DNA of 54,019 nucleotides from Bacillus sp. JCM 19041 (lineage in GTDB: Bacteria > Bacillota > Bacilli > Bacillales > Bacillaceae_D), in assembly GCA_001310375.1 (NCBI GenBank), contig BAXC01000019.1, positions 1 to 54,019 of the forward strand. Reading direction: 5' to 3'. The translations under genes and the position numbers were made by a program. Position 1 is the first letter of the stretch, and each line of letters starts with the position of its first letter. The notes beneath the pieces are model-generated. The model was given only the letters and a program-made list of their open reading frames with translations, searched no databases and had not been told where the DNA came from. Below are positions 36,571 to 45,901 of this stretch, piece after piece.

Positions 36571-36776
36571 AGGCCTGACTACTGTCAGGCCTCAGACTGA
36601 AGACAAACGTTCGCATACGTCGTCGCTCGCCTCAGTCATACGCTCATGAACCGACGTTCTATTGGCATCTTTCCTCGTTTTCACTCCTAGTCTGACAAGC
36701 GTTTTCTTTTCAGTCTGGGTCGATTATCGACTTTACCCGACAACCTCAGGCCTGACAGAAGTCAGGCCTCTTTTTC
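36571..36776. repeat. MITE-like element between two copies of one terminator hairpin
   Basis: The same 9-bp stem AGGCCTGAC / GTCAGGCCT occurs at 36571-36592 (loop TACT) and 36748-36769 (loop AGAA); the right copy is followed by CTTTTTC and terminates the plus-strand gene. Between them is a segment with 9-bp terminal inverted repeats, CAGACTGAA (36593-36601) and TTCAGTCTG (36709-36717), and an extra GTCGATTATCGAC palindrome (36719-36731). No coding content. Confidence 0.75.
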
Positions 36777-36777
36777 A

Positions 36778-37790
36778 TTACCGCAACCGTGTCGGCCATG
36801 AACCGGCCCAGGCATAGCCGTAACGCCGTTCTTGTTCAATATTCATAATGTCGTGGTGGATGACGCCGTCACGTCCAGAGAAGATAGGACGATTTGTTCC
36901 AATCTCGTAAAATCGGTACCACGTTTCTGCACCTGGATCAGAGAAGAAATGGGGTTCGATGCGCCGTTCATAGCGGGTATTCGCGACACGAGCATCTTCC
37001 ATCCACGTTCTTGCAGAAGCAACAGCATGTTGAACGTCAGTCGATTGATTTGGTTGCTCTTCTAGCCATTGGACGATTCCGACTGACTCATCAGTTGCAA
37101 TTGACGGGTGCTCATAAATTCTGCCGTGTTGTGGGGCGAGCGTGACGGGGTCATGTTGCTGCCCCCAAGCTGTTTTCGTTCCATTTGCATCAATCTGTGA
37201 AGCTAAAATAAAACTAAGCCCGTCGTCAATGGAATCTGCAAGATCCGAAGCAAGGTTATCGTCGACTAAATCACCATTAAATGGTGCAATGCCCTCTTTT
37301 GCATCTTCTAGCAAACGCAAGACATTAATCATGGCATGATCATTAAATGTCACGTAATTTGAATACCAGACGGAACTGGAAGGGTCAGACCTCGCTGTGG
37401 ATAGACTTGGCGAAAACCACCACTCGGATATTGCAACTTAAAGAGAAAATCAATCCCATCATGAACGCTCTCTTTATAGCGTGGATCACCGGTTTCTTGG
37501 TAAGCTTCTGCAACAACAAGAATTTCAGAGACAGTCGCATCGTTGTCAATCGTGCCAAGCTCCTGGCCATTGGAAGTCCAGACGGACCTTGGTTCATTAC
37601 CATTCCAATCGCGCGTATAGATCTCTGGCATGTCTTTTGTCCATCCCCCATGCTCCATTTGCCATGTGAGTAAGTGATCTGCCTCTGTAATGACAGAAGC
37701 CTCAGCAGTTTGTCCAGAAGGAGATAAGACAAATAAACAAGCAGCAAAACTAATTGTAGCAAGGGAAGATAAATAATAAAGCGCTTTCAT
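36778..37790 (-). CDS. Secreted pectate lyase, PL10 family (frameshifted)
   Basis: About 337 residues with a signal peptide (MKALYYLSSLATISFAACLF, cleavage near AEA). It cleaves polygalacturonate by beta-elimination outside the cell. PL10 features are MEHGGWTKDMP, ELGTIDNDATVSEILVVAEAY, FLFKLQYPSGGFRQVYPQRG and, after the break, YVTFNDHAMINVLRLLEDA. The break is at about 37387: one more G gives QRGSDPSSSVWYSNYVTFND. The C-terminal half has the YEHPSIATDESVGIVQWLEE and FYEIGTNRPIFSGRDGVIHH stretches typical of the family. The start codon lies inside a cre-like sequence, so CcpA repression is likely. Confidence 0.9.
37776..37789 (-). promoter_or_regulatory. cre-like site overlapping pectate lyase start codon
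   Basis: On the minus strand TGAAAGCGCTTTAT (beginning at the T of ATG) matches the cre consensus at 13 of 14 positions. The codons ATG AAA GCG CTT TAT of the signal peptide are the binding site itself. Confidence 0.6.
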
Positions 37791-37854
37791 TTAATTGGCC
37801 TCCTTTGAATGGAATGTGTTTAGTTTACCAAACAAGAAGTAACCATTTTTGTCT

Positions 37855-38730
37855 TCATTGCTTTGTTATGTTGCCATTTTTGCGCTGTTGTTTGTTACGG
37901 TATTGAGTAGGTGATAAATCAAGGATACGCTTAAAGACGCGATGAAAGTGAGCAGATGATTGAAAACCAACTCTTCTTGCGAGTTGAAAAATGGGTTCGT
38001 TTGTTTTAACCAACCGTTTACAGGCTTGTGAGATGCGGACTTCTTGAAGGTGTTCTGTCAGGCCCTGGCCAGTCGCTTGTTTAAATATACGGCTTGTATA
38101 AGCCGGGCTTAGATGAACAACGGAAGCGAGCGTGTTTAAGTCCAGTGCTTCATCAAAATGATGCTCAATGTATTCAATTAAATGAGCAACGATTTCAAAA
38201 GGACCAGAGAAAACCGCAGAGGACTTGGTTTGAACCTCTTTAAGAGAGTGGAATTGCCGCTGTGCTTCAAGTAATAATTGGCACAGGAGCACTTGTTGAT
38301 ATAGTAAGCTTTCTTGTGTAATGGGACGTTTATATTCGATTAAAAGTTGGTTGAATAAAGAATGAATTTGCTGTTGCTGATGAACTGGAATCTCAAGCAG
38401 GGAAAACTCTTTTGCAAATAGTGGTTTTGTAAGCTCGCGCCATTCGTCAGGAAGAGACGAGAGATGGGCATTGACTACATACCGAGCATGAACCGGACGA
38501 GAGGCGGGTTCCATTTTATGAATGAGATGGGGTGATAGAATTAACAGTGAATGTTGTTTAAGGGGGATAGCTTGGCCATTGCAGAAAAACATGCGTTCTC
38601 CTTCCGCAAGCCAGTGGAGTTCGACGTCACTATGGAGGTGATAGTGACTCATTCCATAAGGAGGAGAACATCTCTTGCGATAATCAACATAAATCGCTTG
38701 TTTTCGAATGGAACAGGTTAGCCTTTGCAT
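37855..38730 (-). CDS. AraC-family regulator with cupin sensor domain
   Basis: 291 residues from ATG 38730, chosen because AAAGGAG lies nine bases upstream; longer in-frame starts lack a site. N-terminal cupin (YHLHSDVELHWLAEGER ... SLLILSPHLIHKME) and C-terminal double helix-turn-helix (LNTLASVVHLSPAYTSRIFK; LARRVGFQSSAHFHRVFKRI, then LSPTQYR). Intact. It lies beside and on the same strand as the pectate lyase gene and is divergent from a second AraC regulator, so it probably responds to a pectin-derived sugar and activates the lyase or neighbouring genes. Confidence 0.88.
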   Translation of the reverse strand: MQRLTCSIRKQAIYVDYRKRCSPPYGMSHYHLHSDVELHWLAEGERMFFCNGQAIPLKQHSLLILSPHLIHKMEPASRPVHARYVVNAHLSSLPDEWRELTKPLFAKEFSLLEIPVHQQQQIHSLFNQLLIEYKRPITQESLLYQQVLLCQLLLEAQRQFHSLKEVQTKSSAVFSGPFEIVAHLIEYIEHHFDEALDLNTLASVVHLSPAYTSRIFKQATGQGLTEHLQEVRISQACKRLVKTNEPIFQLARRVGFQSSAHFHRVFKRILDLSPTQYRNKQQRKNGNITKQ

Positions 38731-38823
38731 GGATAAGCTCCTTTCAAAAGGGAGAATTACAGAACTTATACAATTTACTTTATCAGAAAATTGAGCGTTT
38801 TCAATAGATAGGAGGAGAAACGA

Positions 38824-41118
38824 ATGCGCAGTCTTTGGATGAAGCTGCTTGTATATGGAGGTTGATTGGCACAATTCCAGTAATCATTGTTGGTTTATTC
38901 GCCTATTTCCAGTCAACGAACCACGCGGAGCAGCGCGTTGCTAATGAGAAGATGGAATTAATGCGCCAAGTCAAAGCGAATATTGAACAAGTGCTAACAA
39001 CTGTGCACCATTCGCTAAATAATACGATTGAATCACCAACTATGGCAGAAGCGATTCGTCTGCCTTTACTTGGCGACGATTTTCAATTGTATCGCGATTT
39101 GCGTCGAGAACTAAGCAAGCTTCAATCGTTTGATACAAAAGTCGAAGAGACGATCGTTTTAAACAATGAACAAAATTGGATTGTTACAAATCAAGGGATT
39201 AGTAGGCTTGATACCCATCCCGATGAGGACAGGTACATATCGTTTTTTGAGCTTCCAAATAATACAACGTGGATGCTGCTTGAAACCGAATCATTTGAAG
39301 AGGCGATTATTCGTCGCCATTGTCCACACACGATTAGTCTAGTTAAAAAATTGCCGACGAGATTAAGCGATAAATACGGGTTAGCATTTGCGAATATCCC
39401 AATGTGCAGTATAAGAGAAATGATACTTAGTGATGAGATATCAGATGAGTTGATGATTTTAGATGAAAATAATGAAATTATTGTTCATTCCGACGATGAA
39501 GTGGTGGGGAAATCGTTTTTAGAACTAGGGTTTTCGGAGCCGGAATGGGCTGATGAATCGTCTGGACAAACTACGGTGAATTTTCATAATGAGTCGTATG
39601 CACTCACTTATACAACCTCTGATCTGAATGGATGGAAGTATGTATCACTCACATCGATGAATGAATTAATGAGCGAGTCACGAAGTATAGGTTGGTTCAC
39701 CTTTTATATGGTTCTATCTATGGTTGTATTAACGACACTTGTCGTCTGGCTCTATTCACGCAAACTCTATTCACCCGTTAGGAAGCTTGTCGCAGCAATA
39801 CAGCAGAAGGGAACTGGGGATGAAGAAAAGCAAAAGCGGACTGAGTTCCAAGTGATTGAAGATCAACTACATGATTTGTTTTCTTCGAAAACGATGTTGG
39901 AACAGGAATTAACAGTCCACACGAAACAATCATTAATGCTTTTTTTGATGCGTGTGTATCAAGCCGGTCATCTGCTACTGATAGCCAAGAAAGGCTCCGA
40001 CTGTACGGATTGGATAAGCGTATAAACCGTTGGAATGTCATGAGCTTACTCGTTATCCACTTGGAACATCCTCGCCATGAAGAAGATCAAGAAGAACGAG
40101 AGCTTCGCGCTTTTGCGCTCAGGAATATCATTGATGATACGGTTCCAGAGGAAAACCGTTTGCCTGCTGTTTGGGTCGACGACTTGCTTGCAGTTGTTGT
40201 AGGTTTACATGAGCAAACAGCCACAACTGATGCAGAGACAGCTGTTTATCATTGGAGCGAGAATATTAAAGCGTACATGCAGGAGTATATGCAAACATCG
40301 GTAAGTATCGGTATTAGTGAACCGTTTAACGCATTTACTGAAACAAACATCGCCTTTGCACAGGGGATTGAAGCGTTAACTCATCGCTTTAAGTTTACGG
40401 AAAATGTGATCATTTATTATCGAAGTATTCAAGCAAAGGAAAAAGTTGCTGTTTATCACCATCCATCACAAACGGAAGAAGAATTGTTGCTTGCCATTCG
40501 ATTAGTCGATCGAGAAAAACCGAAGAGTTGTTTGGGAAATGGTTAAACGCTGTTATGGATAAAGGACATACGGTAGGAGAGGTACATGTTTCATTTATGC
40601 ACTTAATTAGTCGCTTGCTCCGTCTTTATCATGAAAGTGGTTGGACGAGAACAGAGCATATGCTGTTGCCAGAAGCAACTCTCTATCAAGAATGGTTAAA
40701 CCTTCGCAGCCAAGACAAGATGGAGCATTGGTTTGCAAAACGGCTATTAAATCCGTTATTAGCCATGTTCAAAGAGATTAGCGAATCCCAGTTTCAACAT
40801 TTATCTCAGAAAATGATTGCTTATATTAAAGAAAATAACGACAAAGTACTTACGCTTGAACAGTGTGCAGCAGACCTACATTACAACGCGAATTATTTAA
40901 GTAGTGTCTTTAAAAAAGGAACGGGGATGACGTTTAGCGATTACGTAGCCGACCACAGGTTAAGTGAAGCAAAGAAATGGCTCGTTGATACAGACATCCC
41001 TATTAAACAGATTGCTGAAACATTAGGCTATAAAAACTCACAAAATTTTATCCGTTCTTTTAGAAAATCAACCAGTATGACGCCCGGGCAATACAGACAA
41101 GAGAAAGGGATGGAGTAG
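38824..41118 (+). CDS. Membrane-anchored AraC-family regulator, YesS-like (three frame breaks)
   Basis: About 765 residues. It starts at ATG 38824 after AGGAGG (MRSLWMKLLVYG...), then a first membrane segment (IGTIPVIIVGLFAYFQ), an extracellular sensor of about 250 residues, a second membrane segment (FTFYMVLSMVVLTTLVVWLY), a cytoplasmic linker and a C-terminal AraC domain (LEQCAADLHYNANYLSSVFK; QIAETLGYKNSQNFIRSF, then MTPGQYR). Breaks are at about 38873 (T; restores YGGLIGTIP), about 39935 (restores NAFFDACVSSRSSATDSQER) and about 40521 (A run; restores DREKTEELFGKW). Regulators of this layout control rhamnogalacturonan genes in B. subtilis, and the YtcQ-type binding protein gene lies downstream. 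Confidence 0.85.
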
Positions 41119-41510
41119 CAACAAAACAAACAAAAAGTTGGTAGAATCAAATGCTCAATAACTCCTTGTTTGTATTTGGATCTTCACGACAAGGGGGGCA
41201 GTTCAGTTGTGACCAAGAAAAAACGAAGTGTATGTTGGACACGAAGATAAAAAGGAAAAAGCATCGTATAATACTCGTCATTATAACAGCTGGTCGACGA
41301 AATCATTTTTGCGAGAAGAAGCTCTTAAAAAGTTGCTTCTTCTATTTATAACAAGAATAATCATTTCCTCAGGTCAGTCTGGAAATGGCGCCAAATCAAT
41401 GATTTATGAGCAAATGATTATTCAAGACACGACGCTTTGACGATATAGTTCAATCAATAGAGATAAACGGAGTGGGACAAAAATTCTCTAAAAATAAGGT
41501 GGGGACAAGG
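41119..41510. other. Non-coding region upstream of ytcQ-like gene
   Basis: About 390 bases with no supported gene; short open frames lack start signals and family features. It should hold the promoter of the downstream import/degradation operon, but I could not place a convincing -35/-10 or operator. Confidence 0.4.
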
Positions 41511-43028
41511 ATGAAGAAATGGAAGCAGTGGCACAAGATAACTGCAATTGGAGTTGGCTTAGTTGCATTAACAGGATGTAATGGTAACGGAAATGATGAA
41601 AGCGCTTCCTCTGGTGGGGATGCAATAGCTGATGGAGGCCCGGTCGAATTTTCAATCATGGCTAACTTGCATACGGCCGAGGTGCCAGACAAGAATGTTC
41701 AAAACTTATTAGAAGAAGCAACAAATACGAAGTTAGATATTCAATGGGTGCCTGACAGCAATTATGAAGAACGTCTGAATACTGCATTTGCAACTGGGTC
41801 ACTGCCTCAAGCTGTTTATATGAAGAATCAGACAACGTATGAACAATTTAAAGACGCGATTCGAGATGACCAGTTTTGGGAGCTAGATCCTTATCTAGAT
41901 GAATTTGAAAACTTAAAAAATCTAAAGCCAGAAGTCGTTGAAAATACAATGGTCGATGGAAAAATGTACGCCTTGTACCAAGGTAGGCCTTTAGCGCGTT
42001 CAGGTTTAATTTACCGAAAAGATTGGGCGGACAATTTAGGGATCGCAGCACCAACAAATGTAGATGAATTTATGGAGATGGCGCGGGCGTCACTGAAGAT
42101 GATCCAGATGGAAACGGCAAGGATGACACAATTGGCTTAACAGATCGAAATGACCTTGTTTACGGTGCGTTCAAGTCAGTTGCTTCCTGGTTCGGTACGC
42201 CAAATGGATGGGGGGAGCAGGACGGAGAGCTTCTACCAGAGTTTATGTTTGACGAATATATTGACACACTTGATTACTTAAAAGAACTTCATGAAAACGG
42301 CTATATGAATCAAGATTTTCCGGTAACGAGTAAACCGGATCAACAAGCGCTTCTGAAAAATGGAACGGCGGGCATGTATGTTGGCTCGATGGGGGATGTT
42401 GTTTCTTTATAGCTGACGCGTCTCAAAACAATCCTGATCTTGAATTTGATGTGCATAACTACATTGAAGGTCCTGATGGTGAATACAACATTTGGGCCAT
42501 TCCTGGATATGGAAACCTTGTTATTTTCCCTAAATCATCTGTGGAAACAGAAGAAGAGTTAAAGGCATTCTCTCCTTTTATAACCAGTTGATGGAACCAG
42601 ACAATGCCAATTTAATTTTCTGGGGAATTGAAGGAGAACATTACGATGTAGAAGAGGATAAAGCTGTGGCAATTGAAGACACACAAAAAACAGACCGTGA
42701 AGTGAAGCCATATCAGTCGATCGAGATCGGTGAAGCTGAAACGAACGGACGTTATCTTGGTATGAGCAATTACGCGGCGAAGACAAAAGCGGATGAACTT
42801 GAAATTGACAATGAATCATACCTTGTCCATGATCCTACAATCACGCTTGATTCACCAACAGCGCAAACCCACGGGGAACGCCTGCAACAAATTATCAATG
42901 ATGCGACGTACCAATATATCTTAGGCCAGACAGATCTAGAAGGGTTTGAGAGAGCAATAGAGACGTGGAAGACGCAAGGCGGTGAAGATGTGATTAGTGA
43001 AATTAATGAATCATACGAACAACAATAA
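41511..43028 (+). CDS. Oligosaccharide-binding lipoprotein, YtcQ/LplA-like (three frame breaks)
   Basis: About 507 residues, the larger type of extracellular solute-binding protein found with YteP/YtcP permeases. ATG 41511 has AGGTGGGG upstream. Lipoprotein signal with lipobox LTGC (TAIGVGLVALTGCNGNG). Further recognisable parts are YALYQGRPLARSGLIYRKDW, then, after the first break at about 42092 (restores ARAFTEDDPDGNGKDDTIGL), ASWFGTPNGWGEQDG. The second break is at about 42407 (T; restores VVSFIADASQNNPD) and the third at about 42575 (restores KAFLSFYNQLMEPDN). The end has YQYILGQTDLEGFERAIETW, a common C-terminal stretch. It captures rhamnogalacturonan or related oligosaccharides for the two permeases that follow. 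Confidence 0.87.
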
Positions 43029-43044
43029 GTGCATGGATTTAAGC

Positions 43045-43073
43045 CGAGAGCAGAGCTTTGCTTTGCTCTTGGT
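43045..43073 (+). other. Hairpin between binding protein and permease genes
   Basis: Imperfect stem CCGAGAGCA / TGCTCTTGG with inner AGC/GCT pairs. No T-run follows. Such hairpins often lower downstream permease expression relative to the binding protein; this is inference. Confidence 0.45.
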
Positions 43074-43105
43074 ACATACAAATGGAAAACGAAAAGAGGT
43101 GTGAA

Positions 43106-44063
43106 ATGGAAAGTCCATTGGCAGTAGGAAAAAAACGGGTGCTGACTAAAGCAGAACGCCGCAATGAATTATGGAGAAAGATTAAGAAAAACAAATGGAT
43201 ATACTTAATGATTGCCCCTGGTATCCTTTATTTTTTTGTTTATAAATACATTCCTATGTACGGATTGGTCATTGCATTTCAAGATTATAAACTACTTAGG
43301 GATTACTGGGAGTGAGTGGGTTGGGCTTGACCATTTCCGACGCTTGTTTGCGGATCCTGACTTTTGGATGATTTTCCGAAACACGCTGGTTTTGTTTGCA
43401 CTTCAAGTTTGCATATCATTTCCTGTGCCCATTATTCTTGCACTCATGTTAAATGAATTGCGTAACCGTGCGTACCAACGGACAATTCAGACGGTCATCT
43501 ACATTCCTCACTTTATGTCTTGGGTTGTTATCGTCTCTATTAGTTATGTGATGTTGACACTCGATGGCGGCATTATAAACAACATTTTACGATCGATGCA
43601 ATTTGATCAAATCAATTTCTTACTTAATCCTGAATGGTTCCGTCCAATGTATATCCTTCAAATCATTTGGCGTGAAGCGGGTTGGGGTACAATCATTTTC
43701 CTTGCAGCCATTGTCGCGGTTGATCCTCAGCTTTACGAAGCTGCGAAGATCGATGGAGCGAACCGAATTCGCCAAATGTGGCATATTACGTTACCAGCAA
43801 TTCGAAGTGTGATCATTGTTTTACTTATTCTAAAGATTGGTGATGTGTTAGAGCTTGGTTTTGAGCATGTTTATTTGCTTTTGAATGCGTCCAACAGAGA
43901 AGTAGCAGAGATCTTTGATACGTATGTATATACGGCTGGTTTAAGACAAGGACAATTTAGTTACAGTACCGCAGTTGGTTTCTTTAAAGGAATTGTCGGA
44001 TTGATCCTTGTTGTCTTTGCCAATTGGCTCGCAAAAAAATATGGCGAAGAAGGCATTTACTAA
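43106..44063 (+). CDS. yteP: Oligosaccharide ABC permease, YteP/LplB-like (frame break)
   Basis: About 320 residues. ATG 43106 follows AGAGGTGTG. N-terminal basic segment and first membrane helix (KWIYLMIAPGILYFFVYKYI), then PMYGLVIAFQDYK, the signature of the LplB subfamily. The break is at about 43298: the frames differ by one extra or two missing bases; restoring an A and a G gives YKLLKGITGSEWVGLDHF, which is what the family shows. The EAA loop is QLYEAAKIDGANRIRQMW, then ITLPAIRS. The symbol follows B. subtilis YteP by similarity of layout. Confidence 0.85.
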
Positions 44064-44081
44064 TGAAGGGAGGCGCTTAAG

Positions 44082-44957
44082 ATGGTAGGCGACAAAACAA
44101 TATCGAGTCGTATCTTTAATGCGACAAACATGATTATTCTTGGCATCATTGCCTTGCTTTGCGTGCTGCCCTTCGTTCATGTCATTGGCAGCTCCTTTGC
44201 TACCGGCGCAGAAATCGCTCGGAGAAGTTTCTTATTGTTTCCAACCGAGTTTAGCTTAGATGCGTATCGTTATATTTTCTCCACAGACACGATTATCCGC
44301 TCTCTTGGCGTTTCAATTGGTGTCACGCTTGGAGGGACGATCTGGAGCATGTTGTTGTCTGTACTCACCGCATATGGCTTATCAAGAAGGGATCTTGTTG
44401 GTCGTCGTTTCTTAATGTTCTTTATTGTTTTTACAATGCTTTTTAATGGTGGGATGATTCCAACCTTTCTTGTTGTCCAACAAACAGGACTAATTGACTC
44501 GTTGTTAGCGCTTGTTATACCAGTGACAATTAATGCATTTAATATGATTATTTTACGAAGCTTCTTCATGAATCTCCCGGCCGGGCTTGAAGAATCAGCA
44601 AAAATTGATGGTTGTAATGACTTTGGGGTGTTGTTTCGAATTGTTATCCCGTGTTCATTACCAGCAATTGCTACCATTTCACTGTTTTATGCAGTGACGT
44701 ATTGGAACACGTACATGCATGCGATTCTTTACTTAAATGATCCAAATAAATGGCCAGTCCAAGTGCTGTTACGTCAAATTGTCGTTTTAGCAACAGGCAT
44801 TAATTACGATGGGGCGGAGTATACAAGTGTGCCACCACCGGAAATTAGTGTGAAGATGGCTGTTATTGTTGTGGCGACTGTCCCTGTCCTACTTGTTTAC
44901 CCATTCTTGCAGAAGTACTTTGCAAAAGGTGCCTTAATTGGTTCGATGAAAGGTTAA
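44082..44957 (+). CDS. ytcP: Oligosaccharide ABC permease, YtcP/LplC-like
   Basis: 291 residues, intact, ribosome binding site AAGGGAGG. N-terminal ISSRIFNATNMIILGIIALL, LFNGGMIPTFLVVQQTGL in the middle, EAA loop GLEESAKIDGCNDFGVLF, and the C-terminal FLQKYFAKGALIGSMKG, all typical of the LplC/YtcP subfamily. It pairs with the preceding YteP-like permease. The ATPase is not encoded nearby; MsmX-type ATPases usually energise these importers. Confidence 0.92.
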   Translation: MVGDKTISSRIFNATNMIILGIIALLCVLPFVHVIGSSFATGAEIARRSFLLFPTEFSLDAYRYIFSTDTIIRSLGVSIGVTLGGTIWSMLLSVLTAYGLSRRDLVGRRFLMFFIVFTMLFNGGMIPTFLVVQQTGLIDSLLALVIPVTINAFNMIILRSFFMNLPAGLEESAKIDGCNDFGVLFRIVIPCSLPAIATISLFYAVTYWNTYMHAILYLNDPNKWPVQVLLRQIVVLATGINYDGAEYTSVPPPEISVKMAVIVVATVPVLLVYPFLQKYFAKGALIGSMKG

Positions 44958-44960
44958 GCA

Positions 44961-45901
44961 ATGGCTGATGTTGATCAATACCTTAGGAAGCTTTACGAAG
45001 GAAGACCGCCAGTTACGATGACTAAAGGCAAGCGAATCCTTGCCTTAGAGAAAGCGCTAGGGACATTCGTTCCTAATACTCATAGTGAAGCAACGCAATT
45101 TACATGTCGTCAACACGACCATTACAGTGAATACTGGTACGAACTGGAAACAACAGAGGCTTAAAAATGCCGTTTCGACTGCTTTTACCACATACTGCCT
45201 TAAAAGAGCAGCCGATTGTGCTTGCCCTTCATGGGCACGGTGCGGGAGCTACGGAAGCACTAGAAGTTGGATCAAGTCATCGTGGTTTTGCCAAACGTCT
45301 CGTTGAACAAGGCTGTATTGTTGCTCTTCCTGAACTTATAGGGTTTGGTACACGAAAGAGGTCTGGTGATGAACAGGAGGGGAATAGTTGTTTTTCTATT
45401 GCATCTGAACTTTTGCTTTATGGCAAAACATTGGCAGGGTTACGTGTATTCGAAACTCGTTGTCTCTTAGATTGGTTAAGCGCACAACCTCAATTATTAA
45501 TGAGTAGAATTGGTGTGTTTGGTTTCTCTGGCGGTGGATTGATTGCGCTACTTTTAGCTGCAACAGATGAACGCATTCAAGCAACGGTTCTAAGTGGTTT
45601 TGGTGCGATGCTCAAAGACAGTGTGCTTGCTCGGCGTCATTGCCTTGATAATTACATCCCAGGTCTGTTGACCATTGGTGAAATGCCAGAGTTATTAGCA
45701 CTTGTTTCCCCGCGGCCGTTGTTTATCGAAAGCGGGGATCAAGATAGGTTGTTTCCGTCTAGCTCGGTACAGGAAGCAACTAGACAAGTAAACGTGATCG
45801 TTGATCTATTTAAAGGCTTCCATGAAGTGAACGGGAGAAAGTCAATCCCATGGCTAATCAAACAGTTGCAGGAGAGAGGAGAGGTACATGGGTACATTTA
45901 A
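44961..45901 (+). CDS. Alpha/beta hydrolase, probable carbohydrate esterase (frameshifted)
   Basis: About 313 residues, starting at ATG 44961 three bases after the permease stop. The first frame (to 45164) is an N-terminal extension with ALGTFVPN. One more G at about 45145 gives ETTEGLKMPFRLLLPHTALK and joins the second frame. The hydrolase core has the oxyanion-type LALHGHGAG, nucleophile elbow FGFSGGG, acid ESGDQDRLFP and catalytic His in KGFHEVNG, a pattern of the dienelactone hydrolase/acetyl-xylan-esterase-like families. In this operon it most likely removes acetyl or other ester groups from imported pectic oligosaccharides. Its last 14 bases overlap the GH43 gene. Confidence 0.8.

Noticed and set aside
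41119..41510. Short open frames such as one starting near 41228
   Set aside because: Low-complexity basic peptides with no ribosome binding site or family features.
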